The translations under genes were made by a program, and so were the position numbers. From contig NW_008705574.1 in assembly GCF_000186865.1 (NCBI RefSeq), forward strand, positions 675,337-732,081: a DNA stretch of 56,745 bases, in the 5' to 3' direction. Below the pieces are notes generated by a model. It saw nothing but the letters and a program-made list of their open reading frames with translations, was not told where the DNA came from and made no database searches. Positions 38,342-48,025 of this stretch are shown here, piece by piece; position 1 is the first letter of the stretch, and each line of letters begins with the position of its first letter. The DNA is from Aureococcus anophagefferens. Taxonomy: Eukaryota > Sar > Pelagophyceae > Pelagomonadales > Pelagomonadaceae.

Positions 38342-39087
38342 GGTGTCTTGACCTATGCGGGGGCGGCGCGGTCGGGCGTCGGCGCGAGCGATCGGAGCGC
38401 GCGCGCGCGCGACCGAGGGGCGGACCGCCGCCGTCCGGCCGCCGGCGCCGCGCCGAGCAGCGAAAGCCGCCCGTCGGCGACGCCGTCGCGTCGCGCGCGC
38501 GACGGGGGCACGCCCCGCCCGCGAGACGGCCGGAGGCGCACCGCCGCGCATCCGAGCGGCGGAAGGCGCCGCGGCGCGGCCCGCGACCGCGTCCCGGACT
38601 CGAAACGCGCTCCGCGAGGAGCCGCGCTCGTTTGAGGAGCCGGCGACGCCGCGTCGCGGCCCGCGCGCGTCAAATTTCGCCGCTCGTCGGCACAGCGGTG
38701 CGGCGCGGTCGTCGGGCGCCGGCAGGACGTCAAATATCTCTCGGTTAAGCGTCGCGGCGGTCGTCGGGACGCGGAGCGGCACGGTGGGCGAGCTAGGACG
38801 CGATGAGCAGCGAGGCCTCGCCGATCTCGCTCGCCGGGGGTCTCGGAGGCAAAGCCGACGGCACGGCCGCCGGGGCTCTCCGTGGTCGACGCCTGCCTCG
38901 CCGCGCGCGCGCAACCGCTGCGCGTCTCGTGCACGCGCGTCGCCGCCCACGACAGTTCCAAGCAGCGCCGTCATCTTCTTCGGCAGCAGTCGCGCACCGC
39001 CCCAAACCGCGAAAGCCGCCCGCGCGCAGTCGCCACACAACCAGCAGCAGCGCCGCTCCCCGCGGCGCGCTGCCACAAAAAAGCACC
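38342..39087. other. GC-rich intergenic region between RPS3 and SKI8
   Basis: 746 bp between divergent genes. It has extremely GC-rich stretches with open frames on both strands but no recognisable protein. It probably contains promoters and long 5' UTRs, possibly with a 5'-UTR intron. Confidence 0.5.
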
Positions 39088-40279
39088 ATGATGGCCGTCG
39101 CGAAGCACGTGGCGGAGGCGCACGAGGACGGCATCTGGACCTGCGCCTGGACGAAGCAGGGCCACATCGTCACGGGCTCCGTCGACGAGTGCTGCAGCGT
39201 CTGGGACGCGAACACGCTCGAGCAAAAAAAGACCTTCAAGAAGAACCTGCTCGGCGTCGTCTCCGTCGTGAGCAACTCCGACGGCAAGACCATCGCCACG
39301 AGCTCCATCGACAGCGTGCTCCGCTTCTGGAACCCCCTGTCCGAGTCGTCGGAGCCCGTCGGCTTCATCGACGCCGGCCCCGTCGAGGCGTGGACGCTGA
39401 GCTTCCACCCCGACGACAAGACGGTGATTTCGGGCACGCAGAAGGGCACGGTGAACGTCTGGGACGTCGAGAGCTGCCAGAAGACCCAGTCCTTCAAGGG
39501 CTCGTCCGGCGAGGGCGTCGACGCCTTCGTCATGTCCGTGGCGTACTCGCCTGTGTGGAAATCAAACCTTCAACCCGACTTCAATATTCGCGTAATTGAA
39601 CGGTTTGGACCAGACTCTTCAATCCTGCTTCGAGAACTCGATGAGAGCAATCGATCCGTCTAAAAATCAGCCGAATCGACTTCGATTTGACCGAGATGGA
39701 GAGGTTTGAAGTTTTTGCTGGACAGGGCGTTCCAGTGGTTGATTTCCACACAGGTACTCGCCCGACGGCGCGCAGATCGCCACGGGCGGCCTCAACGGCG
39801 CCATCAACGTCTGGGACGCCAAGAGCGGCGACAAGGCCGCAGAGTTCGAGGGCCACGAGCTGCCCGTGCGGTCCATCTCCTGGAGTCCCGACGGCCAGGT
39901 GCTGCTGAGCGCGTGCGACGACTCGACGGTCCAGGCCTACGACGTGGCGCGGCCGGGCAAGCCCTTCGAGACCTTCTACGCGCACCGGTCCTGGGCCCTC
40001 GGCGTCGCCTTCTCGCCGGACAACCGCCACTTCGCGACGTGCTCGTCCGACCGCACCGTCAAGATCTGGGACCTCAACATGAAGACCTGCGTCGCCGAGA
40101 TGATGGGCCACCAGGACCAGGTCTGGGAGGTCGCCTACTCGCCCGACGGCGGCGAGCTCTGCTCCTGCGCCGACGACGGCGCGGTCCAGGTCTACTCCAT
40201 CGCCGCGGCGCAGGCCGCCGCCGCCGAGGCCGAGAAGAAGGACGCGGGGGAGAAGGAGGCCGCCGCCGCGCCCGCCTAG
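39088..40279 (+). CDS. SKI8: WD40-repeat protein SKI8/WDR61 homologue
   Basis: Exons 39088-39542 and 39754-40279 give 326 aa. Seven WD40 repeats form one propeller, beginning [20 protein letters not shown] and including [40 protein letters not shown] and [20 protein letters not shown]. The pattern, length and DG-I-W start match WDR61/Ski8, which serves in the Ski complex (3'-5' mRNA decay by the exosome) and in the Paf1 complex on chromatin. A short acidic/Ala tail follows. Removing the 211-nt IE intron joins SVA to [12 protein letters not shown], a normal WD-repeat strand. Confidence 0.93.
39551..39753 (+). mobile_element. Introner element, family B, 203 bp, in SKI8 gene
   Basis: Ends CTGTGTGGAAATCAA and TTGATTTCCACACAG form a perfect 15-bp inverted repeat. 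Exact 8-bp duplication GTACTCGC (39543-39550 and 39754-39761). The intron is 39543-39753, 211 nt, GT from the duplication, AG from the element. Sense to the gene. This is the cleanest copy in the window. Confidence 0.97.
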
Positions 40280-40462
40280 GCTCCGCCCGCGGGCGCGCGT
40301 TAAGACGCGAGACGCTCGTGCGAGCGCCGGTTCATCGTTGCGGCGACGTACGCCGGCGACGACGCCGACGTCCGCCCCTGCGTCCGCCTAGGCGCGCGCC
40401 CAAAGAGGCATTTCAATGTTGCACTGTTGCAGTGGCAGAATTTGAGAAGGCGTACGATCGAT

Positions 40463-43062
40463 ATGAGCGCGTTCACGGGCGACATGCACGGGGACCGCGC
40501 GGGCTACGCGCCGGACCACGAGTCCTTGGTGGCCAAAAAGGTCGCGGCGGACGCGGCGCCGGCGCAGGGCCGCGCGCGGCGCCACCTGCGGACCCTCGTG
40601 GCGCTCCAGGCCGGCGTCCTGTCGGCGCTCGTCTTCTGGGTCGCGCGCCGCCACCTCGCCAAGGCCAACGCGCTCGTCTCGCTCCACCCCGACCCGCTCG
40701 CCGTGGGCTACCGACCGGCGCACCGCACGTCCGGCGGGCCGGACGCGGCGACGTGGGGCGACTCGCGGGGGCCGTTTCCGACGAACGCGTGGTGGCAGAA
40801 TCTGGCGCTCGGCAGCGTCTGCGACGAGACGTGCCTCGCCTACGCGATCCCCTACGTCTTCGACGCCTACGGCGGCGGCCTGCGCGCGTCGGCGACGCGC
40901 GTCGTCGCCGCGGGCCAGGACGTCGTCCAGATATCGCACGATCTCAACGCGGGCGTGCTCCTGTCCGTGGACGACGAGCCCCTCGGCGACCGCGTCGTCG
41001 ACGGCTTCGGCGCGCTCGGCGTCGGGCTCCGGTGGGACCTGTCGTCGGGCGGGTCCATGTACGCGCCCGTGAGCCGAGGGGCCGCCTTCGCGACCGCGGC
41101 GTACGCGAAAGCGACGCCCGTCGTGTCGTCCAATTCCCCCCTCCACCGCGATGGCGCCGTGACGGCCGACGGCGACGCGGTGCCCTGCGACGGGAGCGCC
41201 TTCGAGGTCGCGGAGGTGTTGGCCTTCACGACGGACGCGGACTACGCGTGGCTCGTCTTTCCGTCCCGACCCGCGACGTTCCGCTGCGCCTCGGGCGACG
41301 GCGTCGCCTTCGTCGCGGACGGCAAGCAGACCGTGACGCTGCGCGTCGCGCTCGCGACGGCGTGCCGCTACGGCACGTCGACGGTGTCCTGCCGGCCCAA
41401 CGAGGCGGGCAAAGGGCGCGACGCGTCCAAGAACGCGGCCCTGTTCCTCGCGGCCGCGAAACGGGCAACGCCCCCGACGCGGCCCTGGAAGGGCGACGAC
41501 GTGGACTGGTCCGTCGACGGCGATACGGCAACAGTAGCCTTCGACTTCTCCGACGGGTCGGACCTGCGCTACGCGCTGCCGCATCACGACCTGGACGCCG
41601 CGGGCGGCCGGTGCGTCGCGTCCCTGCACGGGCCCGCGTGCCCCGTCGTCGGGCCCTGGACCTTGCACATCCCCCTCGGCGCCGCGCCGACGCTGTCGGC
41701 GCCGCGGCCCCTCGACGAGGACAAGCTCGACGCGCTCCACGCGGCGCTCGACCGCGACGTCGGCTTCGAGCTGCCCGCGTACTTCACGCGGGGCGCGGGC
41801 GACACCTACTTCTCGGGCAAGATGGTCGCGAAGCAGGCGCGCCTCGCGGCCATCGCCCACGACCTCGGCCGCGGCGGCGACGCGGCGAAAATCGCGGAGC
41901 GGATTTTGGTCACCGCGCGCGCGTTCCTCGACCCCGAGTCCGAAGAGACGCGCTTCCTCTACGACGAGGCCTGGGGCGGCTTGGTGTCCTGCGGCTGCGA
42001 CTTCGACGAGGCGACGGAGTCGTGCCGCAACAAAGGCTCGGACGACTGCCCGGGCCTCGACGGCTGCGGCAACAACTTCGGCAACGGCTTCTACAACGAC
42101 CACCACTACCACTACGGCTACTGGGCCTACGCCGTCGCCGTCGCCTGCCGCCACGCGGCCTGCGACGCGGACCTGCTGGACCAGATCCGCGTGCTCGCGG
42201 CGGACTTTGCGGAGTCGTCGCAGGCCGCCGCGTCGTTTTCGTTCGCGCGGCACAAGGACTGGTACCTGGGCAGCTCCTGGGCGTCGGGCGTCTGCCTGCC
42301 GGCGAACCCCAACGGCCGCAACCAGGAGTCGAGCTCCGAGGCCGTCGCCGCCTACGAGGGCGCGTACCATTTGGGCGCGACGCTCGGCGACGACGAATTG
42401 CGGGACTTTTCGCGGCTCCTGGCCGCGACGGAGCTCCGCGGCGCCCAGCGCTACTGGCACACGGAGACTTTGCCGTCGGCCTACACGCGGCCCGTCGTCG
42501 GCATGTTCTGGTCGACGATGGCCCAGTTCGGCACGGGTTCGGCCCGTCGCCGGCCTTCGCCATCGGCATCCAGCTCATCCCGCTGACGCCCTACGCGGAG
42601 CTCCGCGACTCCGCGGCCTTCTCCCGGTCCATCCTGGAGCCCTACGAGGCGGCCTGCGACGCCCAGTGCGTCGACGAGGGCTGGTCCATCTCGCTCGTGG
42701 CCGCCGTGGCCAACGCGGGCGACGTCGACCGCGCGTTCGCCATGGCCAAAGCGCTGCCCGACGGCGCGTTCCTCGCCGCGGGCGGCGACGGCCACTCGCG
42801 GACGAACCTGCTCCACTGGGTCGCGTCGCGGCCGCCGGGCGTCGACTACTCGTCGCCGACGCGCGCGCCGACGGGCGACGCGGGCGACGGGGACGCGGGG
42901 CTCGAGGCCGAGGCGGCCTGCGTCGCACCGCGCGACGTCGAGATCGCCGCGCTCTGCCCGCTGGGCCTCAGCGCCTGCGTCGAGGGGCCCGCGGCCCGCG
43001 GCTGCTCGTCGCTGCCCTGGACCGAGCCCGACTGCGCGCGGAGTTGCGTGCTCCGCGCCTGA
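40463..43062 (+). CDS. Membrane-anchored GH81 endo-beta-1,3-glucanase, frameshifted
   Basis: About 866 aa if one missing base near 42537 is allowed for. An N-terminal type II anchor (LRTLVALQAGVLSALVFWVA) is followed by GH81 hallmarks: GPFPTNAWWQNLALG, LYDEAWGGLVSCG, GFYNDHHYHYGYWAYAVAVA and RNQESSSEAVAAYEGAY, where the Asp and the two Glu are catalytic in the family. GH81 enzymes cut laminarin- or callose-type beta-1,3-glucan; pelagophytes and other stramenopiles store such glucans. The frame breaks between TMAQFGTG and FGPSPAFAIGIQLIPLTPY, where family members read continuously. The C-terminal Cys-rich end (SSLPWTEPDCARSC) may be a small binding module. Confidence 0.88.
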
Positions 43063-43129
43063 GCGGCGGCGGAAACCCCATCGTTCGCACTACCCCCCCC
43101 CTTTTTCGAGGAATCTAACGTCACGCACG

Positions 43130-44107
43130 CTACTTCTTCCCGGCCCGGAACGCCTTGCACGCTTTCTTGTGGGCCTTCCAGTGGGTCTTCTGGCACTCGG
43201 GGCCGCAATAGGACACCTTCTTGCAGCCCGCGCAGCGCGCAAAGGTGCAGAGCGCCGGCTCCGTGCTCCCGCAGGCGGCGCAGGTCGCGAGGGTGACTTT
43301 CGGTTGCTTGTTCTCCTGCTCGTGGAAGGCCTTCCCCGCCGCGTCGAAGGGCCTGCGGACGCAGCGGACGCACTCGTCGTCGGTCATCCGGTCCACCGTC
43401 TTCTTCGCGGGCCTCTTGTGCAAGACGGCGAAGATGAGCCAGAGGTACATGTCGTTCTGGACGTCGTAGTCGAGCTCGTGGTGGCAGAGCGCGCGGAAGA
43501 GCGGCACGCACTCGCGGAAGCGCCCCTGCTGCCCGTAGAGGTTCGTCCGGATGATCATGTATTTGTAGTTCAGCCCGTCGTGGCAGCGGAGCGCCGCGCG
43601 CGAGTTGCCCGCCCGGCAGTGCCGCCCGTAGATCGCGATGACCCAGGCCTCGCAGTCGAGGACCGTCTCGCACTCCTCCAGCGAGCCGCGCTGCCGCAGG
43701 AGCGTCGCCAGCGTGCCGAGGATGCCGCAGGTGTGCTCCGCGTGCTCGGAATGCATGGGCTCGTCGAAGAAGGGCTCCCACGTCGCCCGGTCCGCGACGA
43801 GGTCCTCGTGGTACGCGCGGTACGCCGCCTCGCCCTTGAAGTTGCCCCGGCCGTCGCGGGCGTCCGACGGGGGCGCGCGGCCCTGGAACTCCATCGTCGC
43901 GGCCTGCTTCAGCGCAAAATTGATCGGGACGCCCTCGGGGTGCGGCAGGCCGGGCCCGACGGGGCCGCTGGCCGTGAAGCTCATGGTGACGATCGGCATG
44001 CCCGTCTTCAGCGCGTGCCTATAGCCCGCGCGCATCGCGTCCTTCTCCGATATGAGCCCAAAGGCGCGTCGCTCCTGCAGGTCTTTGATGAAATCGGGCT
44101 TGCTCAT
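43130..44107 (-). CDS. MYND zinc-finger protein
   Basis: 325 aa from ATG 44107. The C-terminus is a MYND finger: CAACGSTEPALCTFARCAGC, then KKVSYCGPECQKTHWKAHKKAC, with all seven Cys and the His of the motif. MYND fingers bind proline-rich peptides. The first 270 residues are helical and contain repeat-like segments (RGSLEECETVLDCEAWVIA, LYGQQGRFRECVPLFRALC) similar to TPRs. Proteins of this build are numerous in algae; their partners are unknown. It faces a sulfotransferase gene across 160 bp. Confidence 0.85.
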   Translation of the reverse strand: MSKPDFIKDLQERRAFGLISEKDAMRAGYRHALKTGMPIVTMSFTASGPVGPGLPHPEGVPINFALKQAATMEFQGRAPPSDARDGRGNFKGEAAYRAYHEDLVADRATWEPFFDEPMHSEHAEHTCGILGTLATLLRQRGSLEECETVLDCEAWVIAIYGRHCRAGNSRAALRCHDGLNYKYMIIRTNLYGQQGRFRECVPLFRALCHHELDYDVQNDMYLWLIFAVLHKRPAKKTVDRMTDDECVRCVRRPFDAAGKAFHEQENKQPKVTLATCAACGSTEPALCTFARCAGCKKVSYCGPECQKTHWKAHKKACKAFRAGKK

Positions 44108-44267
44108 GGCGCCGACGGCGCGCGCGACGAGGCAGCCCTTCGAGTCTGTGGCTTCAAAAGTGCAATTAAAGTCGTCGCTAAGCCTTTTGCCAAAGGTGCC
44201 GCATTGTTGGAGGCAGCCCCACGATGATGACGCGTAGTATGCTCGTCGCCTCGATCGTCGCGCCGTG

Positions 44268-45686
44268 ATGCTGCTCTTGCTCCTCGCGGTCGCCGTCGCC
44301 GCGAAGCCGGCGCCGAACTGCAGCGACGCCAAGTGCGGCGTCGCCTGCGCCTGGACCGCCGGCGTCGAGAGATGCCACCCGCAGCGGCTCTGCCTCGACG
44401 CCGGCGCGGCCTGCGCGGTAAAGGCCAAGCGCCTCGAGCGGCTCACGGGCTACGCGGCGAACCGGTCCGCGGAGGAGAAGGCCTGCGCGCCGCCGCCGCC
44501 GCCCGCGCGCATCCCGGCCATCGCGCGACGCAGCGATGCGGACGCGCGGCGGTGCCGCGTCGCGCGCTGCGCCCGCGCGAACTTCACGCGCAAGGCCGCC
44601 ACCGACGACCTCTTCCAGCGCTACGCGACGTACCGCGCGGAGCTCGCCGTCGTGACGCCCCACAAGGCCGGCGGCAAGTACGCGAAGGAGATGTTCGCGC
44701 GGGCCTACGGCTGCGCGCCGACGCGGGCGCCGGGCGACCGCGAGGTCGTCATGTGCGGCGACGACGGCAAGGTGCGGAAGAACATGACCGTCGTCCTCCT
44801 CGTCCGCGAGCCCCTGGACCGCGCGCTCGCGCAGTACAACCACCTCATCGGCGACGCGCGGAGCAAGCTCGAGGCGGTCTGCGCCAAGGGCTCGTACCCG
44901 CTCACGGCCGACGAGCGCCTCGCCTACGCGAAGGGGTCGACGCCCGGCGACGACGCGCGGCGCCTCGCGTTCCTCCGCTGGCTCCGGTGCCTCGAGCCGA
45001 ACGTGCCCGACGCCGCGCGCGAGCCCGACGGCATCGAGTACCGCCACTTCCAGCCCGCGAGCCGCTACGCCTACGCCGCCGAGGCGGACTTCGTCGGGCG
45101 CGTCGAGCGGCTCGGCGACGTCATGGCCGCGCTCGCCGCCGTCGCGCCGCTGCTCAACGCGTCGCTCGACGACGCGAGCCGCCGGCCCGACCCGTGGCTC
45201 TTCGACGGCGAGAAGCAGGACGCGGAGAAGCAGCGCGGCGGCTCCCGCAAGGAGCAGCACAAGGCCCTGGACTACGTCCGCGCCCACGAGCTCCAGGCCT
45301 GGGGCGTCCAGCGCTGCGACCTCGGCGACGACGCGGCGGCGGCGGAGGCGAAAGTATCGGCGTTGTACGCGACGGACTTCGACTGCTTCGGCGACCTGCT
45401 GCCCCGCTACGCGGCCGCCGACGCGCGCCGGCGCCTCCGCCGCGCGGGCACGCAGCTCGCCTGCGAAGGCGTCGACGAGGCGACCGCGCGGCCCGTCGGG
45501 GCGCCGACCGCGGCGCCGACGGCCGCGCCGCGCCCCGCGCCGAGCCCCGCGCCGAGCCCCGCGCCGAGCCCCGCGCCGGTCGCCGCGGCGCCGACCGGGG
45601 ACGGCGCGCGCCACGCCGCCCTCCTCGTCGCCGCCTTCCTCGCGGGCGCGGGCTGCAACGCGGCCGCGGCGAGGTGGCGAGGGTAA
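44268..45686 (+). CDS. Carbohydrate sulfotransferase-like protein with C-terminal membrane tail
   Basis: 472 aa. A signal peptide (MLLLLLAVAVAAKPAP) leads into a Cys-rich stretch. The core has a likely PAPS 5' loop (VVTPHKAGGKYAKEMF) and 3' motif (TVVLLVREPLDRALAQYNHL), as in sulfotransferase family 2/heparan type. Conserved RHFQPASRYAYAAEADFVGR follows. The C-terminus has a Pro-Ala-Ser linker (PAPSPAPSPAPSPAP) and a hydrophobic end (AALLVAAFLAGAGCNAAAA) that may anchor it. Type I topology would be unusual for Golgi sulfotransferases. The last codons and stop lie in a local duplication (45627-45763). Confidence 0.75.
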   Translation: MLLLLLAVAVAAKPAPNCSDAKCGVACAWTAGVERCHPQRLCLDAGAACAVKAKRLERLTGYAANRSAEEKACAPPPPPARIPAIARRSDADARRCRVARCARANFTRKAATDDLFQRYATYRAELAVVTPHKAGGKYAKEMFARAYGCAPTRAPGDREVVMCGDDGKVRKNMTVVLLVREPLDRALAQYNHLIGDARSKLEAVCAKGSYPLTADERLAYAKGSTPGDDARRLAFLRWLRCLEPNVPDAAREPDGIEYRHFQPASRYAYAAEADFVGRVERLGDVMAALAAVAPLLNASLDDASRRPDPWLFDGEKQDAEKQRGGSRKEQHKALDYVRAHELQAWGVQRCDLGDDAAAAEAKVSALYATDFDCFGDLLPRYAAADARRRLRRAGTQLACEGVDEATARPVGAPTAAPTAAPRPAPSPAPSPAPSPAPVAAAPTGDGARHAALLVAAFLAGAGCNAAAARWRG

Positions 45687-45763
45687 AGTTAAACGGGGAG
45701 CGTCGCCTTCCTCGCGGGCGCGGGCTGCAACGCGGCGGAGGCGTCGAGGGTAAACTAAGTTAC
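45627..45763 (+). repeat. Tandem duplication of the 3' end of the sulfotransferase CDS
   Basis: A unit of about 62-66 bp, with cgccttcctcgcgggcgcgg and gagggtaaa in both copies, occurs at about 45627-45692 and 45702-45763. The first copy encodes the hydrophobic C-terminus and stop; the second is untranslated. They differ by a few bases and short indels. Confidence 0.9.
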
Positions 45764-45960
45764 TTGAGGGAAGCATCGCGGCGCTCGGGCGCTCGGCAAA
45801 AACCGGAGCTGCTCGGCTGGCTGGTGATCACCTGAGCGCGGCCGAGCTCGCGGCGCGTGCTCGTCGGTGCTGCCGCGCTCGCCGCTTCCGCGGACCTCGC
45901 GCGCGCGCCGGCGCGGCGCGGACGTCGCGGCGGCGCCCCCGGGCGCCCCGCCGAGACCCC

Positions 45961-46402
45961 ATGGAGATGCTCATGAGCTCGAGCAGCAACGGAGCCGAGG
46001 CCAAGGTGCGCGCCGCGCCGCGGGACGCCGCCGGGGGGCGGCGGGCCGCCGGGGCCGCGCGCGCGCGCGCGGGGGCGCGCGCCGGGGGCGACGACGCCGG
46101 GGGCGTCGGACGGCGGCCGCGCGCGCCCGCAGGAGACCGACGAGGGCGAGGCGCGGTCCATCCTGAAGCTGCCGTCGGAGAGCCGGATACGCGCGCCGTC
46201 GGCGGGGGGCAAGTCGCTGTCCTGAAACGACGAGGTCGGCGGCGGCCTCATCGAGGTCCACTACGCGGAGGAGCTGCACTACTCGCCGCACAGCAAGGAC
46301 CGCGAGGTGGCGCGGCGGCAGCAGCTCCGGCAGGGCCAGGGCACGGCCGACGGCGAGGAGCCGTCGGCCGGCGGCAACCGGAGGTGCTGCGTCATCTCCT
46401 AG
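45961..46402 (+). CDS. Small CaaX-box protein with in-frame TGA
   Basis: Exons 45961-46005 and 46133-46402, 104 codons. The 15-residue first exon (MEMLMSSSSNGAEAK) joins ETDEGEARSILKLPSESRI. The second half (DEVGGGLIEVHYAEELHYSP) ends in NRRCCVIS, where CVIS fits a prenylation (CaaX) box and the preceding Cys could be palmitoylated. A TGA at 46223-46225 interrupts the frame in KSLS-stop-NDEVGG. The reading frame on both sides looks protein-like. A TGG-to-TGA change or a base error is the simplest reason; selenocysteine is possible but no SECIS element is seen downstream. The function is unknown. Confidence 0.6.
46006..46132 (+). other. 127-nt intron in the small CaaX gene
   Basis: Donor GCCAAG/GTGCGC and acceptor CGCCCGCAG/GAGACC. 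The length is 1 mod 3, exactly what is needed to pass from the ATG frame to the frame ending in CVIS. Confidence 0.65.
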
Positions 46403-46522
46403 CGCCAGTTTTTCCCAATTCGGGGGGCCGCGGGGCCCCCGCGCGTCGCGTCGCTCGCCCGGCCCGGATCTCGTAGGAACTAGGACTGTACTCTGCCGGC
46501 GCGGCGCTCGTCGCCTCGGGGC

Positions 46523-47812
46523 TCACGCGAGCTGCCGGCGCGCGCCCGGGGCCGCGAGGAACGCGGCGATCGCGTCCGCGGTCACGGCCGCGGCGTCCGC
46601 GACGTAGTAGGCGCCGCCGTCCGGGATGTCGAGGAGGAGGAGCCGGGGCTCCTTGGGCGCGGCCGCGGGCAGGCCGCAGAGCTTGCGCACCTGGGCCACG
46701 GGCCCCTCGGTCTTTGGCGCGAAGAAGTAGAGCGCGTCGACGTCGCCCGACCGGCCCGCCTCCGCCTTCGCCGCCGCCTCCTTGAGCGCCGCGACGGCGC
46801 CGGCGCTGTCGTCCATGCCGTCGGCGAGCACGACGAGCGACCGGGTCTCGTTGACGTCGGAGCCGTTGCACTCGACGCCCTTGGACAGGTCCGCGTAGGG
46901 CTTCGGCTTCCAGCTCTCGGGGAAGCCCTCGACGACCGCCTCGGCCACGAGCCCCCGCGCGGACGTCGTCACGACGTCACGGTTTCCGTCGGCACCGGGC
47001 GCCGAGAGGAGCACGAGGCTCGGGATGCCCGAGACGTCGAAGTGCTTCGAGAGCGCGGCCTTGTCGTCGCGCGCCGCGTAGGGCAACGCGTACCAGTCGT
47101 CGCCCATCTCCGCAAAGTAGGCGTCGAACTCGGCCTCGCCCTTGTCGCTCGAGACGAACACAATGGACGCGTCGGGGTGGGCCGCCTTGAGCTCGGAGAA
47201 GAAGGCGACGAGTTGCGGCGTGAAGCCGCGGCACGGCGGGCACCAGTGCGCGGAGAAGTAGACCAGGAGCGGGCCGGCGACGTCGGCGACCTCGACGGTC
47301 TTGGGCCCCTTCTTGGTCGCCAGGGGCGGCAGGCCCGCGAGGGTCTCGCGCAGCGTCGGCGGCTTCCAGGGGAACTTGGCGGCTTCCGGGTCGTTCGCGA
47401 CGTCGGAGCGGCCGTCGGACGTGATCAAAGCGCCCGTCTTCGCGTCGAGGAGCACGAGCGTCGGGATGCCCGAGACCTTGTACTTCTTATTGAGCGCGTT
47501 CTTCGCGGCGCGGTTGGCGTACGGCAACGCGAGCCACGGCGCCTGCTCGCCGTAGTAGGACGCGAACTCGTCCTCCGACTTGTCGCTCGAGACGAAGACC
47601 AGCTCGAAGTTCTTCGCGGCCTTGTGCCGCTCGTAGAACGCGCCCAGCTGGGGCGTGAAGCCCCGGCAGGGCGGGCACCAGTGGGCGGAGAAGTAGAGGG
47701 CGACGACGTCGACGTCCTTGAGGGCGCTGGCCGTGGGCCGGGGGCCGTCCTTGGAGAGGAGCTCGTCGCCGAGGAGGGTCGAGAAGTCGAAGACGTGCAA
47801 CGTGGCGGGCAT
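46523..47812 (-). CDS. Nucleoredoxin/tryparedoxin-like protein with two Trx domains
   Basis: 429 aa from ATG 47812; an in-frame ATG at 47878 would add 22 residues. Two thioredoxin-like domains each have the active site WCPPCRG (ALYFSAHWCPPCRGFTPQL near residue 40, LVYFSAHWCPPCRGFTPQL near residue 190) and the tryparedoxin signature VFVSSDKSEDEF / VFVSSDKGEAEF. A third, diverged Trx-like part without the Cys pair follows. Nucleoredoxins reduce protein disulfides in the cytosol or nucleus. The upstream region, shared with the GH20 gene, has an 18-bp direct repeat (cgcgaagaggctgcccga). Confidence 0.92.
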   Translation of the reverse strand: MPATLHVFDFSTLLGDELLSKDGPRPTASALKDVDVVALYFSAHWCPPCRGFTPQLGAFYERHKAAKNFELVFVSSDKSEDEFASYYGEQAPWLALPYANRAAKNALNKKYKVSGIPTLVLLDAKTGALITSDGRSDVANDPEAAKFPWKPPTLRETLAGLPPLATKKGPKTVEVADVAGPLLVYFSAHWCPPCRGFTPQLVAFFSELKAAHPDASIVFVSSDKGEAEFDAYFAEMGDDWYALPYAARDDKAALSKHFDVSGIPSLVLLSAPGADGNRDVVTTSARGLVAEAVVEGFPESWKPKPYADLSKGVECNGSDVNETRSLVVLADGMDDSAGAVAALKEAAAKAEAGRSGDVDALYFFAPKTEGPVAQVRKLCGLPAAAPKEPRLLLLDIPDGGAYYVADAAAVTADAIAAFLAAPGARRQLA

Positions 47813-47886
47813 GGTCGCTTTGCGAGGTGTGGGAGTCGTGGAGCTAGCTGGCTGGGTTGCTTTGGTTTTGCTGGGCATCGGGAACG

Positions 47887-47930
47887 CGCGAAGAGGCTGC
47901 CCGAAGATCACGCGAAGAGGCTGCCCGAGG
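47887..47930 (+). repeat. 18-bp direct repeat upstream of nucleoredoxin
   Basis: The unit cgcgaagaggctgcccga occurs twice, separated by about 8 bp, between two divergent genes. Its role is unknown. Confidence 0.8.
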
Positions 47931-48025
47931 GCGATGTTGAGCGTCAAGCTTTCAGAGAGTTGCCAATCGTTCTGCCACATCCACTCGAGTGGCTTCTCAA
48001 AAGAGCTCGAGCGTCGTGCTCAATC

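Noticed and set aside
46223..46225. Selenocysteine codon in the small CaaX protein.
   Set aside because: No SECIS-like structure is seen downstream and the context (SLS-x-NDEVGG) is not a redox motif. A TGG change or base error is simpler.
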